Source: Xestospongia bergquistia (taxonomy: Eukaryota; Porifera; Demospongiae; Haplosclerida; Petrosiidae). Taken from it: a stretch of DNA of 64,000 bases. The notes below the pieces were generated by a model, which was given only the letters and a program-made list of their open reading frames with translations, was not told the origin of the DNA and ran no database searches. Shown piece after piece: positions 19,653-33,824 of this stretch (its first letter is position 1; every line of letters starts with the position of its first letter). A program made the translations under genes and the position numbers. The stretch spans positions 4,921,155 through 4,985,154 of the forward strand of contig OZ014422.1 of NCBI GenBank assembly GCA_963965975.1, read 5' to 3'.

Positions 19653-22600
19653 TCAAAGATCAAGGCGTGATATGGAAGGTAATTCAACTGCTGTCATACG
19701 AAAAGGATCATTTTGTAATTGACCACTTTTCCAGAGCTAAAGGTTAACAATAGCAATTAAAAACATTTTTACATATTTTAATTGACATACCTGGGCTTCT
19801 ATAAGACCATACGCAATCTTTCTTTCACCTGATCCATGTTTTCTTCCCCTCTCCCATTGTCCATTGAATATTGTCCGCACTGTAGTCTGTTCTTCTCCGT
19901 GACCATGTTTCATATCAAATCTCCACCCTCCACTGTATGACCCATATTCTGCAGTCTCAATACCACGACCTTCTCTTTTACCATTTATCCAGTCACCTAC
20001 ATTATAACAATGTAATGATAAATTAGGTCTTGTTAAGCTATGATTAGTGTCTTAAATATATGATTGTCAAGAGTTAAAGAATTGAAAAGTTAGAACATTT
20101 CTCTAATGTAGTCTGTACCTGAATACTTGTAGTTTGCAGCAGGAATAGAAATATCTCCTTTGCCATTAGGTTGATCAAGATCCCATTGGCCAGTATAAAC
20201 TATATCATCTGTTCTAGTTAATGTACCAGTACCTTGACGAAGACCCATATCCCAAGTCCCTGTATAAGTTGATCCATCTTCATAAGTCATTGTACCTTGG
20301 CCATGTGGCTATAGACAAAATACAATAACTATATTATACAAAGATCTTTTACCATATCATATTCCCATTGTCCTTTGTATTTCTTAACTGGTGTATATTG
20401 CATTTCTCCATATCCAACCTTTAAATTGTTTTTAAATTCTCCAGTATATATTTCACCTGTTGAATACTTCAAAGTACCTGGTCCATGTCGCTGTAAAAAT
20501 ATATATCAACCCTCAGTCATTAATAACTAGCCACACCCATCACCTTATTGTATTCCCAAAAACCATCATAAATATCTCCATTGCTGTATGTCAAAACTCC
20601 CTTTCCATGACGCAAATCCCGATCCCAGGAACCTTCGTATTTTCCTAGTAATTTACTGGTAAAAGTACCTGTGCCTTGACGCTACATTTAAAATAAATCC
20701 AAAGTATTTCAATGATATATAACACATACCATCCCATTTTTCCAGCTTCCTTCGTATAGATCTCCATTGCTGTACTTCATTGTCCCATGACCATGCATCA
20801 AGTTATGTCCAAATTTCCCTTCATATATATTACCTTGTAAAGTCTTAAGTGTACCATTACCATGACGCTGTAACCAGCAATATATGGAAATCATGTCTAA
20901 TAAACATCATATCTTACAAGAGAATTCTTCCATTCTCCATTATATTCCACACCATTGATACACACTAATTTACCATTTCCTTCAATGTGACCAGAATTGA
21001 ATGTTCCACTGAATGTATCACCATTACTATAAGATATTTTGCCCTATATGATTGTAATAATAATGACTTGGTCTACTGGCTAAAGATACTGATAAACATT
21101 ATAATATCTATCATTACTGTACATTTAGTTATTATATTATAATATTTTCCCATAGATTCACTATCAAATATCACAAGTGTATTAAATAGTACATTGATAT
21201 AATGGATGTTTATAATAACTGGAAGTAATTTTTTCAATGGCAGTTTTAGAGACAAGCTTTTGTAATCAATATCATTACAAGATGCAGCTATATAAACAAA
21301 TGATTGAAGCATTTTCTAAGACAACTGTTATATTAATGCAGATCAGTTTGAGCTAATTTGACTTTGTACAATGGTGAACAGAACAACTAGATCTCAGAGT
21401 AATAAGAGATAGACAAAGAAAAAGCAAGAAACTTCTATAGTCTAAAATGAGAGTTAGTTCAATTCTAGATCTGAAACAAGGTAGTCAAAGTCTAACTACG
21501 ACTATAATCTATGAAAGCTTTGGTGTCATTTTAAATTTTTATCTATATTGATCATACTGTACTTAGATGGTTATCTGCATAACAAACCTCTCATTGGATG
21601 GATAACTGTACAATATAATTAGATATTGGATTCATCTTGCTTCCTTTGGACTTACCCAAATACAGCATAGACTCCTCATATTAGACAGTCGTCCAACATA
21701 ATCACAGCAAAGTTATTTATATAACCAGCTAGTACTACTTATAAGACAATTGTCCCTAACTTAATTACCTTTCCATGTCTTAATCCATCTTTCCAAGACC
21801 CTTGATATACATCTCCAGTGTAATAGCGTAGTTCACCCCACCCATCTATTATTATCTAATAATGAAGGAACAAAGACCACACTTTCCATGTACTTTGTCT
21901 ATCTTCTCTCCATCGACCATTATAAATATCTCCAGTATTATAACGAAACTCTCCTTCACCACAACGTTCATTTTCAATCCAATCACCCTACAAAACAAGA
22001 TAATGAATCTAGTTGCTACCTGGAATTAACTTACAATATATTGTGAATGATTAGGCCATAGCATTGTCCCTTTCCCATTACGCTGGAAAATATTCATACA
22101 AGTCAGTAGATGGCTAAATACTTACCATAGCATCATAATAGTCACCTGTATAAGATCTTTGATCAAAATAAATAAAGTGAGCTTTACGTGAAGCTAGTTA
22201 AACAATGAGCTAGAACATATATATATTATATATTATCTTACTTGAATCTAATTTATCATTACGAAGGCATTGATTGGTACTCATTAAATGGTGATAAATT
22301 GTTTCTTGTAATTTGGGGAGCCAAAGCTTTTTCTCTGCATTTGATCGGACATATATTCTGTATGGTCGTTGTGGTGTATAGATTTCAATTGCGTCTTCAC
22401 TGCCTACAGTGGTCAGTCATGTCAAACAAGTTAACATAACATGTATTACTTGTTTGTGGGTCTCGATCTTCGACATCTTCAACCCAGAGTGCTTCAAGAT
22501 TGAGGTTAAGTTGAACAGTACTTTGTCTGGTATCTCCCAGAGCAAATACCAGTAAATCATTGAACAATATACACTAAATAAATAAATAAAAAACAGTCAA

Positions 22601-24412
22601 TAGGTCCTACATTTTATTACTTGATATAATTTCTTGATGTTTTGGAGATAAACTTGACCTTCTTTGACTAAGGAGCGATTTGGTTGTTCCAAATCCTATG
22701 ACACACATGAGCATTAGCTTAATATTAGGAGTGTCATACCGATAAACCCTGAACTTTGCTCTTGAGATGTTCCAATGTCTTTTTCGTCTGAGCCTCTTGA
22801 ATTTGCAGGTTAATGTAATCTGCTAATTCTCCCTATACAAATGACAACATTATTTAAAGTCATATTAAACATGAGCAATAAAACATGATTCTATTCATAA
22901 TTAGAGGGTGTTCCTTTCAGCATTTACCATTTTCTGTAAAGCTTGTTTGAGATGCTGATAATCTGGATGACTCTCTTCTGTTCTCTTGATAATATCCTAT
23001 TAGTAGTGTTATTTTTGAAGCCACACCCACTAGCCCACCTACCTTTAATAAAAGTATATATCGAGGTACACGTTGTACAGGAGTGATGAGGAACATGGGT
23101 AATGTCAGACCAGGAGATATGCGAGGATCACTATGACACACCTAGATAAAAAACATGAGATACTATAACTATTATGTCCACAACTCATATTTAACACTAT
23201 TATAATGATTTAGTGACCAAATAAGGTATTACAAAACTTCCCTCTCTATATAGCAGTTATATGTCCATTACAGCCTTAATGTATTCAACTTCCATTATAA
23301 TTACTGAATCATTTTCAGCATTTATCATTATCATTATTATCATTATCTTTATCTTATCTTTATCATAATTATCGTTATCATTACATTTACTTCTATAATT
23401 ACAATTATCATTACCACTACTAGAAATGTACATATAATGATATGACAATGAATAGATAATTACATATATTTGGAATTAAATTTCAAGAAAATCAGTTTTA
23501 AGGTTTTTCGGACTTAAATGACATCATGAACATGTACTTTCATAATCAAGGATAGGCTTCCCCAATTTTTAGTGGACATTTAAAATTAAATTACAACTAC
23601 TGTAAAAAACTGTAATTAATTATAATCAATTAAATTTACCCATTATAATTACCCTATGACTGTTATCTAGTTACATCAAACTTACTTGGAGTTGAGTTTC
23701 TACATCTTTTCTTCGACGTAGTTTCAGGACTAATGACTCAGCACTGTCATAGTTACTGCAGTATATGGCATACATACTTTTATGCATTTGAGTAAACTGA
23801 GAATAACAAGCTATAGGATGATGTCATAATGTTACTATAGTTACCATTCCTAGGAAAATATCACCAATACATTGTACTGGAGTCCATTCTTTAAATCTTG
23901 AATGAAGCAAAGCTAAGAAACCTCGATTAAATGCTAAAATACTAATAAAATAAATTATGAATAAAATTGGTTATAATTATGACTACTTACTCATCAACAT
24001 TAGCAAATATATGACTAGAGTCCTCAGCCAATAATGGACTTAATTGAGGCTTAAATACCTATATATCATAAATATTAAGATAATAGATGATGTCAAATTA
24101 ATGTACCTCAACAACCACTTCAAGTTGTTTAACATAATTGTATTCTGTTGTGTATAATTCATGAAGTACACGTTCTCGTGATTCTGTAGGAAACCCACTA
24201 ATAGATGAGGGAAGATCTCGAGTTGAAGCACAATGTGGAACCTCTCGTGCCACTGCTTGGACAACTTCATAAATCTAATATGATAAATAACTATGTTCCA
24301 TTAAATGAAGTATTATTTAGCAAAACAGTTACCAACACTCTTAATGGTTAAGATCAATTGACTATGAGACAGTCATTTTTCATAGTCTGGTAAGCATAAC
24401 TTACCAAGTCAG

Positions 24413-24456
<44 letters not shown>

Positions 24457-25486
24457 ATATATATATATATATTTCTTACACTAGCATCATGTAGTTTGGC
24501 ATCTCTTTCCTTCATTTTCAATACCATATCTTCCAAATTTGTATTACTGTCTGGTATAACCTATTATATTAATATAAAACAGACTATGATGAATTATTTA
24601 ATTATATATCATAATTATTACATCAAATGATTCTTCTAACTCCACAGAATTTTCAAAACAGGTGTCACCTTGAATATGTGATAAATTTTGACGACCAAAA
24701 GTTCGCCCAAAGAATGAGCTACGCAAGCTAGCTGTGGGTGTGGCAGGAGCTATAAAATGAGGATAACAAAGAAGCACAATGACATCATTTTTTACTTGTT
24801 GTTTTAGGGGTGTGCTTTTCCTCTTCAACAGAATCAGAGAGAGATGATGTGTCCTCTGTTCCTGAACTCTTATCAGCACCAGAGCTCTTTCTATCTCTGC
24901 TATTGTCTCCATCTTGCTTGTGTTCTTCAGATACTTCAAGGATCTGCTCTGGTAAATTAGTGTTATCATTTAAAGGCTTTGGTTCTGGGGTTCTTCGAGT
25001 GGGTTTTAAAGAAGGAGGTGGGGGGCGTGGTGGTAGAGGTTTCAGAGCTAAACTTGCTTTTCCTGGCTTAGGTAATAGAGATAGGTCTGTAGATGCTAGC
25101 CGACCTTTAGAATCTTGAGTTGTATTGTTAGAAGGTGTGGTTTGTTTATTGACACGAGGCATTGTTTTTGGAGAACTTAATTGAGGGGGAGTAGGAGGAA
25201 GAGGACGCTCCTCTTCATTAGGCACAAATTTTTTTCTTCTAGCAGGTGGCTTAGGAGGTGTGGAATGAGGAGAAAGTTCTCGTTTTGTTGTACCCCCAGC
25301 AACAACCCAACCATCTTCTGCTAACGTCATACTGTTTAAATCATTGAAAGACCTTGATTTAACAAAACCATCTGATTGTGTCTTTGGTGAATTGGGGATT
25401 ACATTCTGTTGTTGTTCTTGATATTGTTGAATTCTAGCTTTTACATTGACTGGATTTTTTCTTTTCACAAATGATAGCTCAGCCAT
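19653..25486 (-). CDS. DH-PH-MORN protein (alsin/ALS2CL-related Rho-family exchange factor)
   Basis: Twenty-four exons join in phase to a 1,090-aa protein, start 25486, stop 19653. Residues 1-230 (exon 25486-24796) are basic and proline-rich with SH3-ligand-like runs (KPPARRKK, PLPPRPPPP). A DH domain at about 301-535 carries LYTTEYNYVKQL and LPMFLITPVQRVPRYILLL, the conserved DH helix. A PH domain (about 536-655) includes ILFNDLLVFAL and YTPQRPYRI. About 17 MORN repeats (665-1062; for example YEGSWKNGMRQGTGTF) follow, and a short tail ends RLDL. DH-PH-MORN is the order in alsin and ALS2CL, which act on Rac/Rab5 at endosomes. Here there is no RCC1 propeller before the DH and no VPS9 domain after the MORNs. 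Exons at 20867-20730, 20681-20544 and 20490-20353 are each 138 nt, two MORN repeats apiece. Ortholog status to ALS2 is uncertain. Confidence 0.85.
24415..24471. repeat. (AT)n microsatellite in an intron
   Basis: Nearly pure AT dinucleotide run interrupted by GTATG, located in the intron between exons 24560-24480 and 24274-24107 of the DH-PH-MORN gene. Open frames through it are artefacts. Confidence 0.9.
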
Positions 25487-25890
25487 ACTGGGAATATAAA
25501 GACAAAACATATATTGTATTTTCATTTTCATTATGAACACATACTAATATTTTTTTATTATTGTTAATAGTCTCAGAAAAAAGGTATGTTAAATGCATTA
25601 TTGTCGTCGTCTAGTGCTCAGAGTTACCGTCTCTAATAATATGACATAATACTACAAAGTCGTGAAATCCAATGGCTTTTAAGTTTGTTTATATTACATA
25701 ATCGTACTATTAAAATGCTTTAATATTAGCTAGTTATCTTATACAACAAGTTCTTTAACTTACAAGACAGACCTAATGAGGCTATTCAAGTAGATTACAA
25801 CAACGCATGTACTGGCACTGCACTTTTGATAGATAATATCGCCACGCCCATTATCTCCACCCACATGTACTTCTCCAAAACAAGAAAATA
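25487..25890. promoter_or_regulatory. Divergent 5' region shared by DH-PH-MORN gene and DHFR
   Basis: 404 bp separate the two start codons on opposite strands. A likely splice acceptor (TTCCCAG) sits just before the 25486 start, so the DH-PH-MORN transcript may have an upstream leader exon. No specific factor site is claimed. Confidence 0.45.
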
Positions 25891-28602
25891 ATGGCGGGTT
25901 CATTGAAGAAGTTTAGTCATGTTGTAGCCGTTGAAAAAAATGGTGGGATAGCTTACAAGATGAAGTTACCATGGCCTAGAATTCCGTAAGACAAATCACA
26001 TACAATAATATATTAATAATTATTTTAATTGTGCAGAACAGACAAGAAGTTCATGAGTCATATTATAACTACAACTAATGATCCAGGTTAGACAATGCTA
26101 CTATTAATATTACTATATACTGTTATTGTTATTGTTAATACCTTTAGTAATCTTACTAATACTATTGGATGTTTACTCTATATTAGATAAAAAGAATGTA
26201 ATTATAGTGGGTCGTCTGACATGGGAATCATTACCCAAAAGGAAGAAATCATCATCTCGTTGTTTCTATGTGGTCCTTTCCAGTCGACCTAGGTAAATAT
26301 AACTGAACAGTTTCTGTAGTTGCGTCATTAGTTAATGATTCTTCAGATTTTGTGTTAACTTATGATTCCTTTCTTTGTTATAGTTCAGAGATATTTGGTG
26401 CTGATCTTGTCTCTTCCAGTCTCACATTGGCCATGGAACATATTAGCTCACCTCCTCTCTCTGATAAAATAGAAAATGTTCTAATACTAGGTGGGGCAGA
26501 AGTATATAAAGTAAGTCAGTTAGGTATTATACAGTGAGAGGTGTTATGTAAATTAAAACAAACTTTGAGCTATAGTCTATTTGTGTTCACCTTGCCGCCA
26601 AAAATTTGTAGTGGATGAAATTATAAATTGAATACTTGTAGTGGTATTATTTGAGTTATCACATGAAATAAAAGTCCATGTGTCTGTGTGTATAGACTTG
26701 ATTTCTTTTCTTGTAAGAACAAATTTATTAGTTACAGTAGTATAGTACTTTTACCTATATCTATATGATTAAACTTTTATAGTTACAATATATTTCTTAC
26801 CGTAATGGTTTCTCTCTTCAAGTGGCAGCCGTTTTATTGATTAACGAATTCATGAGATCACATTCCTCATGGTCATTGACATCTCCTATACTTTGCTTAT
26901 GGAAAGTACAATAAATCTTGTTATTGTGAGTCATATCATATAAAAATGACGTCAAAAGAACTGGATGATCACCAGAAGACCACTTGACTTTGAAATTTTG
27001 AAATTGGTCGAGTTATTAGAAAGTTATGATAATTTTATACTGGCAAAGTGAACATTAATAGATTATAGTGTTGTTTTATTTTATTTTTTTACTTCTAGTC
27101 AGTTATAGTTAGTTTTGCTCTTAGAAACTACTTGTAGTTAGTTCCTGTACTAAATGTTTTAGTTACTGCATATGGTTTTGGTTAATGTAAATAAAGTATT
27201 GGGTAGTCAGTTACAGTGTGTGCTAAATAAAACAAATTCTTGTCACATGTGCTAAGGCTGGAGAATCCACAATTGCATAAGGAGAGGAAATACCTCAGAT
27301 TACATTGTCTAATAAGTACATTCATTCATTATAGTGTTTTTGTCTATCTAGCATATTGGAACTGAGATATGTTATTTATCTTTTAATTATGATCACTTTC
27401 TATACAATACCATGTAGCAAGAAAATTTGATGAGAGTTTTAATTTTGTGATTAGGAATCCAAATTTTAGCTTGGCAAGCAAATTTTATCCTACCCAAAAT
27501 AACTCACTATATGGTATTATGAAAATAGTATTATGATTACCAACTATATATAAACTGTTTTACTGGGTTCATTCTACAATGTGAACTCCAACAATGTCCA
27601 TTCCCATAATGTCAATATACAAAATGTTAACTCCTAAATGTCTATATATCAAAATGTGAATCATTGTTATAGAGACTAAATATATTTATAACAACTGTTA
27701 CACACATTATAGATCTTATTCAATGTTAATTTTTAATAATATTCATATGATTTTGAAGCTATGCCTACTATGTTCTTGATTGCAGGATAAAAAATTAGTT
27801 TAATTAATACAAGAACTAGAGTGAAATATAATATTTGTTTAATGAATGTAAATTATATAAGAAATAGAGGAAGGGTTTGTGTAGAGTATGTCACTAGAAG
27901 AGATCATCTTGAGTGCATATTGTGGTGACTATATTCCAAGCTCTATTGAAAGATTGTTAGACTTTGGTTAAGAGTATATAATACAAATATGAGTAGTAAC
28001 ATTCCTAGGATTTAATGTAGCAAGACTGGCATTTCCTAGAACATTATACAATATGTGTAAGTTTATTAATTCACAGTTATAATAATAAGTATTAATAACA
28101 TGATCATAGATCTTATATAACATATGGTCCAAACAAAACAGAGTTGGGGAAAAATACAATAATATATTAACTCATTTCCAATTATTATATAAAACACATG
28201 TTCTGAATATTGTCACCTTTTGTCATATTAGTGTTATGTACTTTAAAAACATATATAGTCTTGTCTACAAATTGTGATTGATCTTAATGCTATCAGTGTA
28301 CTATGTATTAACACACATTGGTCTGTTTCAACTTATTATGATAATTTTCTTGACTATTTCAGGAGGCACTGGCATCTCCTCTCAGTGATAAAATCTATTA
28401 TACTGAAGTATTAGGTGAATATCAAAGTGATGTATTCTGGCCTGGGTTTGATGAGACTCAATACAAGTTAATAGAGTAAGTGCTCAAAATGGAAGTATTT
28501 ATTATATATTTTGTGGAATATAGAGATGATATAGTTCCTAAAGGAGTGTTTGAAGAGAATGGAGTGAAATTTCGCTTTTTAGTTTATCAAAAAATTAATT
28601 AA
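25891..28602 (+). CDS. DHFR: Dihydrofolate reductase
   Basis: Six exons (25891-25985, 26037-26086, 26187-26292, 26384-26510, 28363-28475, 28524-28602) give 189 aa, the usual metazoan DHFR size. Family marks in order: VVAVEKNGGIAY (active-site start), LPWPRIPTDKKFM, NVIIVGRLTWESLPKR (NADPH phosphate loop, where relatives read GRKTWxSIP), CFYVVLSSRP, VLILGGAEVYK (the GG dinucleotide-binding turn), IYYTEVLGEYQSDVFWP, and FRFLVYQK. It reduces dihydrofolate to tetrahydrofolate with NADPH for thymidylate and purine synthesis. The fourth intron is 1.85 kb with no gene inside. The 3' end lies 56 bp from the stop of the convergent neighbour. No thymidylate synthase fusion. Confidence 0.95.
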
Positions 28603-28658
28603 ATCTATAAATAACAACAATAACAACAACTTTGCTCCTATTTATTACATAAAATACT

Positions 28659-30311
28659 TTAAAATTTAGTACTTTCATTTATTGGACATGCAGTAGTTTC
28701 AGTTATTGGTGGGCGTTCAGTTGAACTGGTAGAGCTACTATCACTTGCTTGACATGGATAGGGGCATTGTTCTTGATCTGATATTTGAGTCTCTTCAATA
28801 GAATGTTTAAGAGATTTCTTACGAATAAATATGCATGTTATGATAATAATGGGACTAATTACTAGAAGGAATATAACTATCACCCCAAGTGTCCAAAGCC
28901 ACTTCATATTGTCTTTTTTTGCTTCTTGCTCTGTGGGTTTAGAGCCAGTAGTTGAAGTAGTAGGTCTTGAAGTGGAAGGAGATGTGGAAGAAGGTATGGA
29001 AGGAGATATGGAAGGAGGTATGGAAGAAGGTATGGAAGAAGATGAGTCATATATAACTGACAAATTAACTATATAATGTATTGGAGAGATACCTAGCGTA
29101 GATGAGATGACAACTTCATATCCATCATGCACAGCAAGGGATACCACACCCAATGATGATTTGATTGAGAAAAGGAGGTGTGTCTTAGAAATGCTTGTAA
29201 GTAAGGGACAGTTTGGTGGAGGACAGGCTGGTTGGACGAATATAGGTGAAGTAGGAAACTTGTCAAACTGGTTTTGTGGTGAGAACCGAAATAGTTGGGC
29301 TTGTTTAGTGACATAATATGCTAATGTTTTATTCACAAGTGCTATGTCAGCAAGTTTATATTGTTGACCAGTATCCAATATTCTGTGTTCTCCATTACTC
29401 CAATTAATAAGAATTATGTGGTCACTATTTGCAAGCACAGCAAGAAATCCTGCTGATGTTACAATGAGATCATCAATGGGAATTCCCCTGCTTAGTTGTA
29501 TAGAGACATAATTACTACTGGTGAGGTTTTTAAAGTGTACATTTGAAATAGTGGCATTATCAACGAGTGTAGCTGCACACATTATACAAAATGTACTTTC
29601 ACTCACACTTTTAATTCCATTAATGTAAGTACATACATGAGGTGTGCTCACTGGTAATGTTGTCCCTGTACGTAGATTAATCACCATTAAATTATTACCA
29701 ATAGCTGTTACATAATATACATCGTAATTAGGGGCTGGACCCTTTACTAATATTCCATTAAGATTTGGCTGGACATCCAAATCTTCACGAATTGTTGAAT
29801 TCTGTAGTGATTCTAGGTTAAACTTAAGTACTGTGATTAAGAAAAAAGACACAAAGTCGCTAACTGGACACAAGAAATAAACACTGGTTGCTGCCACCAT
29901 TAATTGATATTCAGGAGGACAGCTCAAGGGTACTGCCTTATATTGAGTAATGGGTGTGCTGGTATTAACAATCAATAATGTGGCATTATTGACCATGAGA
30001 GTCACATTCTTATTGGACAGAATGCTAATATCTGAGTGAGGATTGGGCTGAGGTAGAGGTAGATATGGCTGACTGTGACTATATTGTGTAGGCTGCTGTG
30101 CAACAGCAGAGGTATAATTAAAGGAGACAACTTGATTGGAGAGGTCGTTTGCAACAGCAATCACTTTTCCATCTAGGTTTGTTGCTTGAATGAAACCTGA
30201 TAACAAAAAAAAACAGTATTGGCATAGTTACAAATACAAAAGAAAATAGCACATTGACCTACCTATTATAGAACAGCAGATAAGATACAAGAATAAATAA
30301 AATTTCCCCAT
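28659..30311 (-). CDS. Type I membrane protein with Ser/Thr/Pro stalk (unrecognised)
   Basis: Two exons (30311-30263, 30196-28659) join in phase 1 to 528 aa. Exon 1 encodes a signal peptide (MGKFYLFLYLICCSIIG). The ectodomain (about 20-390) has many N-glycosylation sequons (NVT, NAT, NTS, NSTI, NKT, NLS) and repeating strand-rich modules with 'V-I-N-L-R-T-G-T' and 'ILINWSNGEHR' phrases that suggest a beta-propeller. A mucin-like stalk of repeated S-I-P-S / S-P-S-T units follows, then one membrane helix (LWTLGVIVIFLLVISPIIII) and a cytoplasmic tail of about 60 residues with CPYPCQ. I recognise no named family. A surface adhesion or recognition role would be inference from layout only. The stalk coding repeat is likely length-polymorphic. 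Confidence 0.8.
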
Positions 30312-30485
30312 TTCACTGGAAAATATGGTAAGGACTACAGAATCACTCGAAATAATAAGAAGCACAGCAAATAAACTCCCTGGGAAAGCACCAGGATTTT
30401 GATGAATCATCTTGAGGTGTGGCTAATAAATATTTATTATTTAACTAGGAGGATACCATAAATAAACCACCGACTTCCTCCAGGA
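30312..30485. promoter_or_regulatory. Divergent 5' region, membrane protein / TPR protein
   Basis: Only 174 bp separate the two opposite start codons, so the two genes probably share a bidirectional promoter. No factor site is claimed. Confidence 0.45.
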
Positions 30486-31481
30486 ATGGCCGAATCTCTT
30501 GAACCCTTCGATTCTGATGACGAATTCATAACAGAAGACGATAGCCAAATAAAAGAGTCATTGCATAATAGACTGGATCAATATTTAACAGCTAGTCAAT
30601 TGGGCCGCTTAGCTTACAAAGCTGGTGATATTCAATTAGCTACTGATCGGTTCAACTTAGCATTGGATATAGAGTTGCAAGTGGAATTGGAGAGTTTTAA
30701 TGATTTTGGTGTGACTGGAGAAATATTACGTCAAGAGTTAGAAAGACGTGTAGGTTTTCAACCTACTCAAAAAGATGACAAATCTTTATATAGTAAAGTA
30801 CTTCCAAAACTACAGAATTTATATGACCGAGCTGATTTTGCGGCAGCTATGAATCCCTCCCAATCCAAATGGTATATACAAATGGGCGGGGCTCTTTGTC
30901 TTCTAAATGAATGGGAGAAAGCCAGAAAGATTTATGAAGAAGGTTTGAGACATAATCCTCAAGACCTATCACTTCAAACAGCTTTACATCGTCTTAATAA
31001 GCTGGATGATTTAATGAAGTTACTAGGAGAATGTAAGGTGTCAAATGACTCATCTGTAACTCTTAGACGACCGTCTTCCACAAGCCAATCTGATGATGAA
31101 ACAGATGGAAATGTACCAAGATCACGCTCATTCACTCAAGACAATATTAAAAAGAAAGGAAAAGTGAATCATCGTACTATGTCACCATTAGCTCGAATGT
31201 CTCTCCTATCGGAATCTCCATTAGAGATTGGGACAGTGTCTGTTTCACCAACTCGAAAACGTGCGAGTGTTTTTAACATTTTCAAAAAAAATAAATCAAT
31301 TACAGCATCTCATTCCTATGAAGATTTAGCAAAATCTTCTAAGCAACAATATCGTGAACGCTCTGCATGGAAGAGTCTTTTCACTACCTCTGTATGTTCT
31401 CTTCAATTGAGTGAGTCTAGTCTTGGTTCTCGCACAATACAAAGCATGAGGGCAATCAATGCACTTACAGATACATCATGA
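30486..31481 (+). CDS. TPR-domain protein (unnamed)
   Basis: A single open exon of 331 aa, unusual here because most neighbours are split. The acidic N-terminus (EPFDSDDEFITEDDSQ) precedes TPR-like helices: LGRLAYKAGDIQLATDRFNL and, at about 135-165, WYIQMGGALCLLNEWEKARK followed by IYEEGLRHNPQDLSLQTAL, a good canonical TPR pair. The C-terminal half is Ser/Arg-rich (PSSTSQSDDE, SRSFTQDNIKKK, SVSPTRKRASVFNIF) and probably disordered and phosphorylated. It is likely a scaffold or adaptor. I cannot assign an orthologue. The start at 30486 fits an upstream purine context (AGGAATGG). Convergent with ferrochelatase. Confidence 0.8.
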   Translation: MAESLEPFDSDDEFITEDDSQIKESLHNRLDQYLTASQLGRLAYKAGDIQLATDRFNLALDIELQVELESFNDFGVTGEILRQELERRVGFQPTQKDDKSLYSKVLPKLQNLYDRADFAAAMNPSQSKWYIQMGGALCLLNEWEKARKIYEEGLRHNPQDLSLQTALHRLNKLDDLMKLLGECKVSNDSSVTLRRPSSTSQSDDETDGNVPRSRSFTQDNIKKKGKVNHRTMSPLARMSLLSESPLEIGTVSVSPTRKRASVFNIFKKNKSITASHSYEDLAKSSKQQYRERSAWKSLFTTSVCSLQLSESSLGSRTIQSMRAINALTDTS

Positions 31482-31962
31482 TCAATATGGTATGTTTTAT
31501 CATTCATTCAGTCTTTATTTTTATATGAAATGTTCTTTAGTTTTATATGAAATGTCATTAGCTTTATACTGAATTACAATGATATTTGGTATTTTTACAA
31601 CCAGTAATGTTGATATACCTCATTAAGATATGTGTCATGTAATATTGTGGTAAAAATATTAGGGATCTATGATGTGTAACAAGTTATTGTTATAAATGAG
31701 TTGTGTAGTTGTTAATGGATTAAGCTCATACCATACCATTTAACTGACAACATTTGATAGCTATATAAATAATGTCATTACCTCTTCAAAGGAATTCCCT
31801 TACTTACAAATTGTTTCTACTAAACTACACAGCCGAAAGAATTTCAGCAAAATCAAGCCACACCTCCAAATATTGCAAATACAGGATAATATAAATGTTC
31901 TTAATTTTTTATATGAAATGTTATTAGCTTTTTACAGAATGACAATGATTTATTGGTGTTTA
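31482..31962. other. Convergent intergenic region, no gene seen
   Basis: AT-rich 3' flanks of the TPR gene and ferrochelatase. A phrase 'TTTTATATGAAATGT(C/T)ATTAGCTTT' recurs three times (about 31520, 31540, 31905), a small local duplication. Confidence 0.5.
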
Positions 31963-33650
<1,688 letters not shown>

Positions 33651-33824
33651 GTTAATCGACAAAGTAATCTTAGTAGAAAAACACGACAGATTTCTGGCAA
33701 TGGTCGCTAGGTACCCCTAGAAGGACCACAAAGTCACGCAGTGTATAGTAATTCATAAATTATATGTTACAGGAAGCTGGAGCCACACCCTCTATTTATG
33801 CAAATTTTGGAGGAGTAGCTAGCT
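33651..33824. promoter_or_regulatory. Divergent 5' region, FECH / Rab
   Basis: 174 bp between opposite start codons, too short for two separate extended promoters. No motif is claimed. Confidence 0.45.

Noticed and set aside
22242-22439. Small plus-strand frame
   Set aside because: Overlaps the PH-domain exon of the minus-strand DH-PH-MORN gene, which is in phase with its neighbours.
23257-23448. Asn/Asp-rich minus-strand frame
   Set aside because: Low-complexity TTATCATTA-type repeat in an intron of the DH-PH-MORN gene.
28831-29316. Plus-strand frames opposite the membrane protein stalk
   Set aside because: Complement of Ser/Pro repeat codons (Glu/Gly/Met-rich); the minus-strand gene explains the openness.
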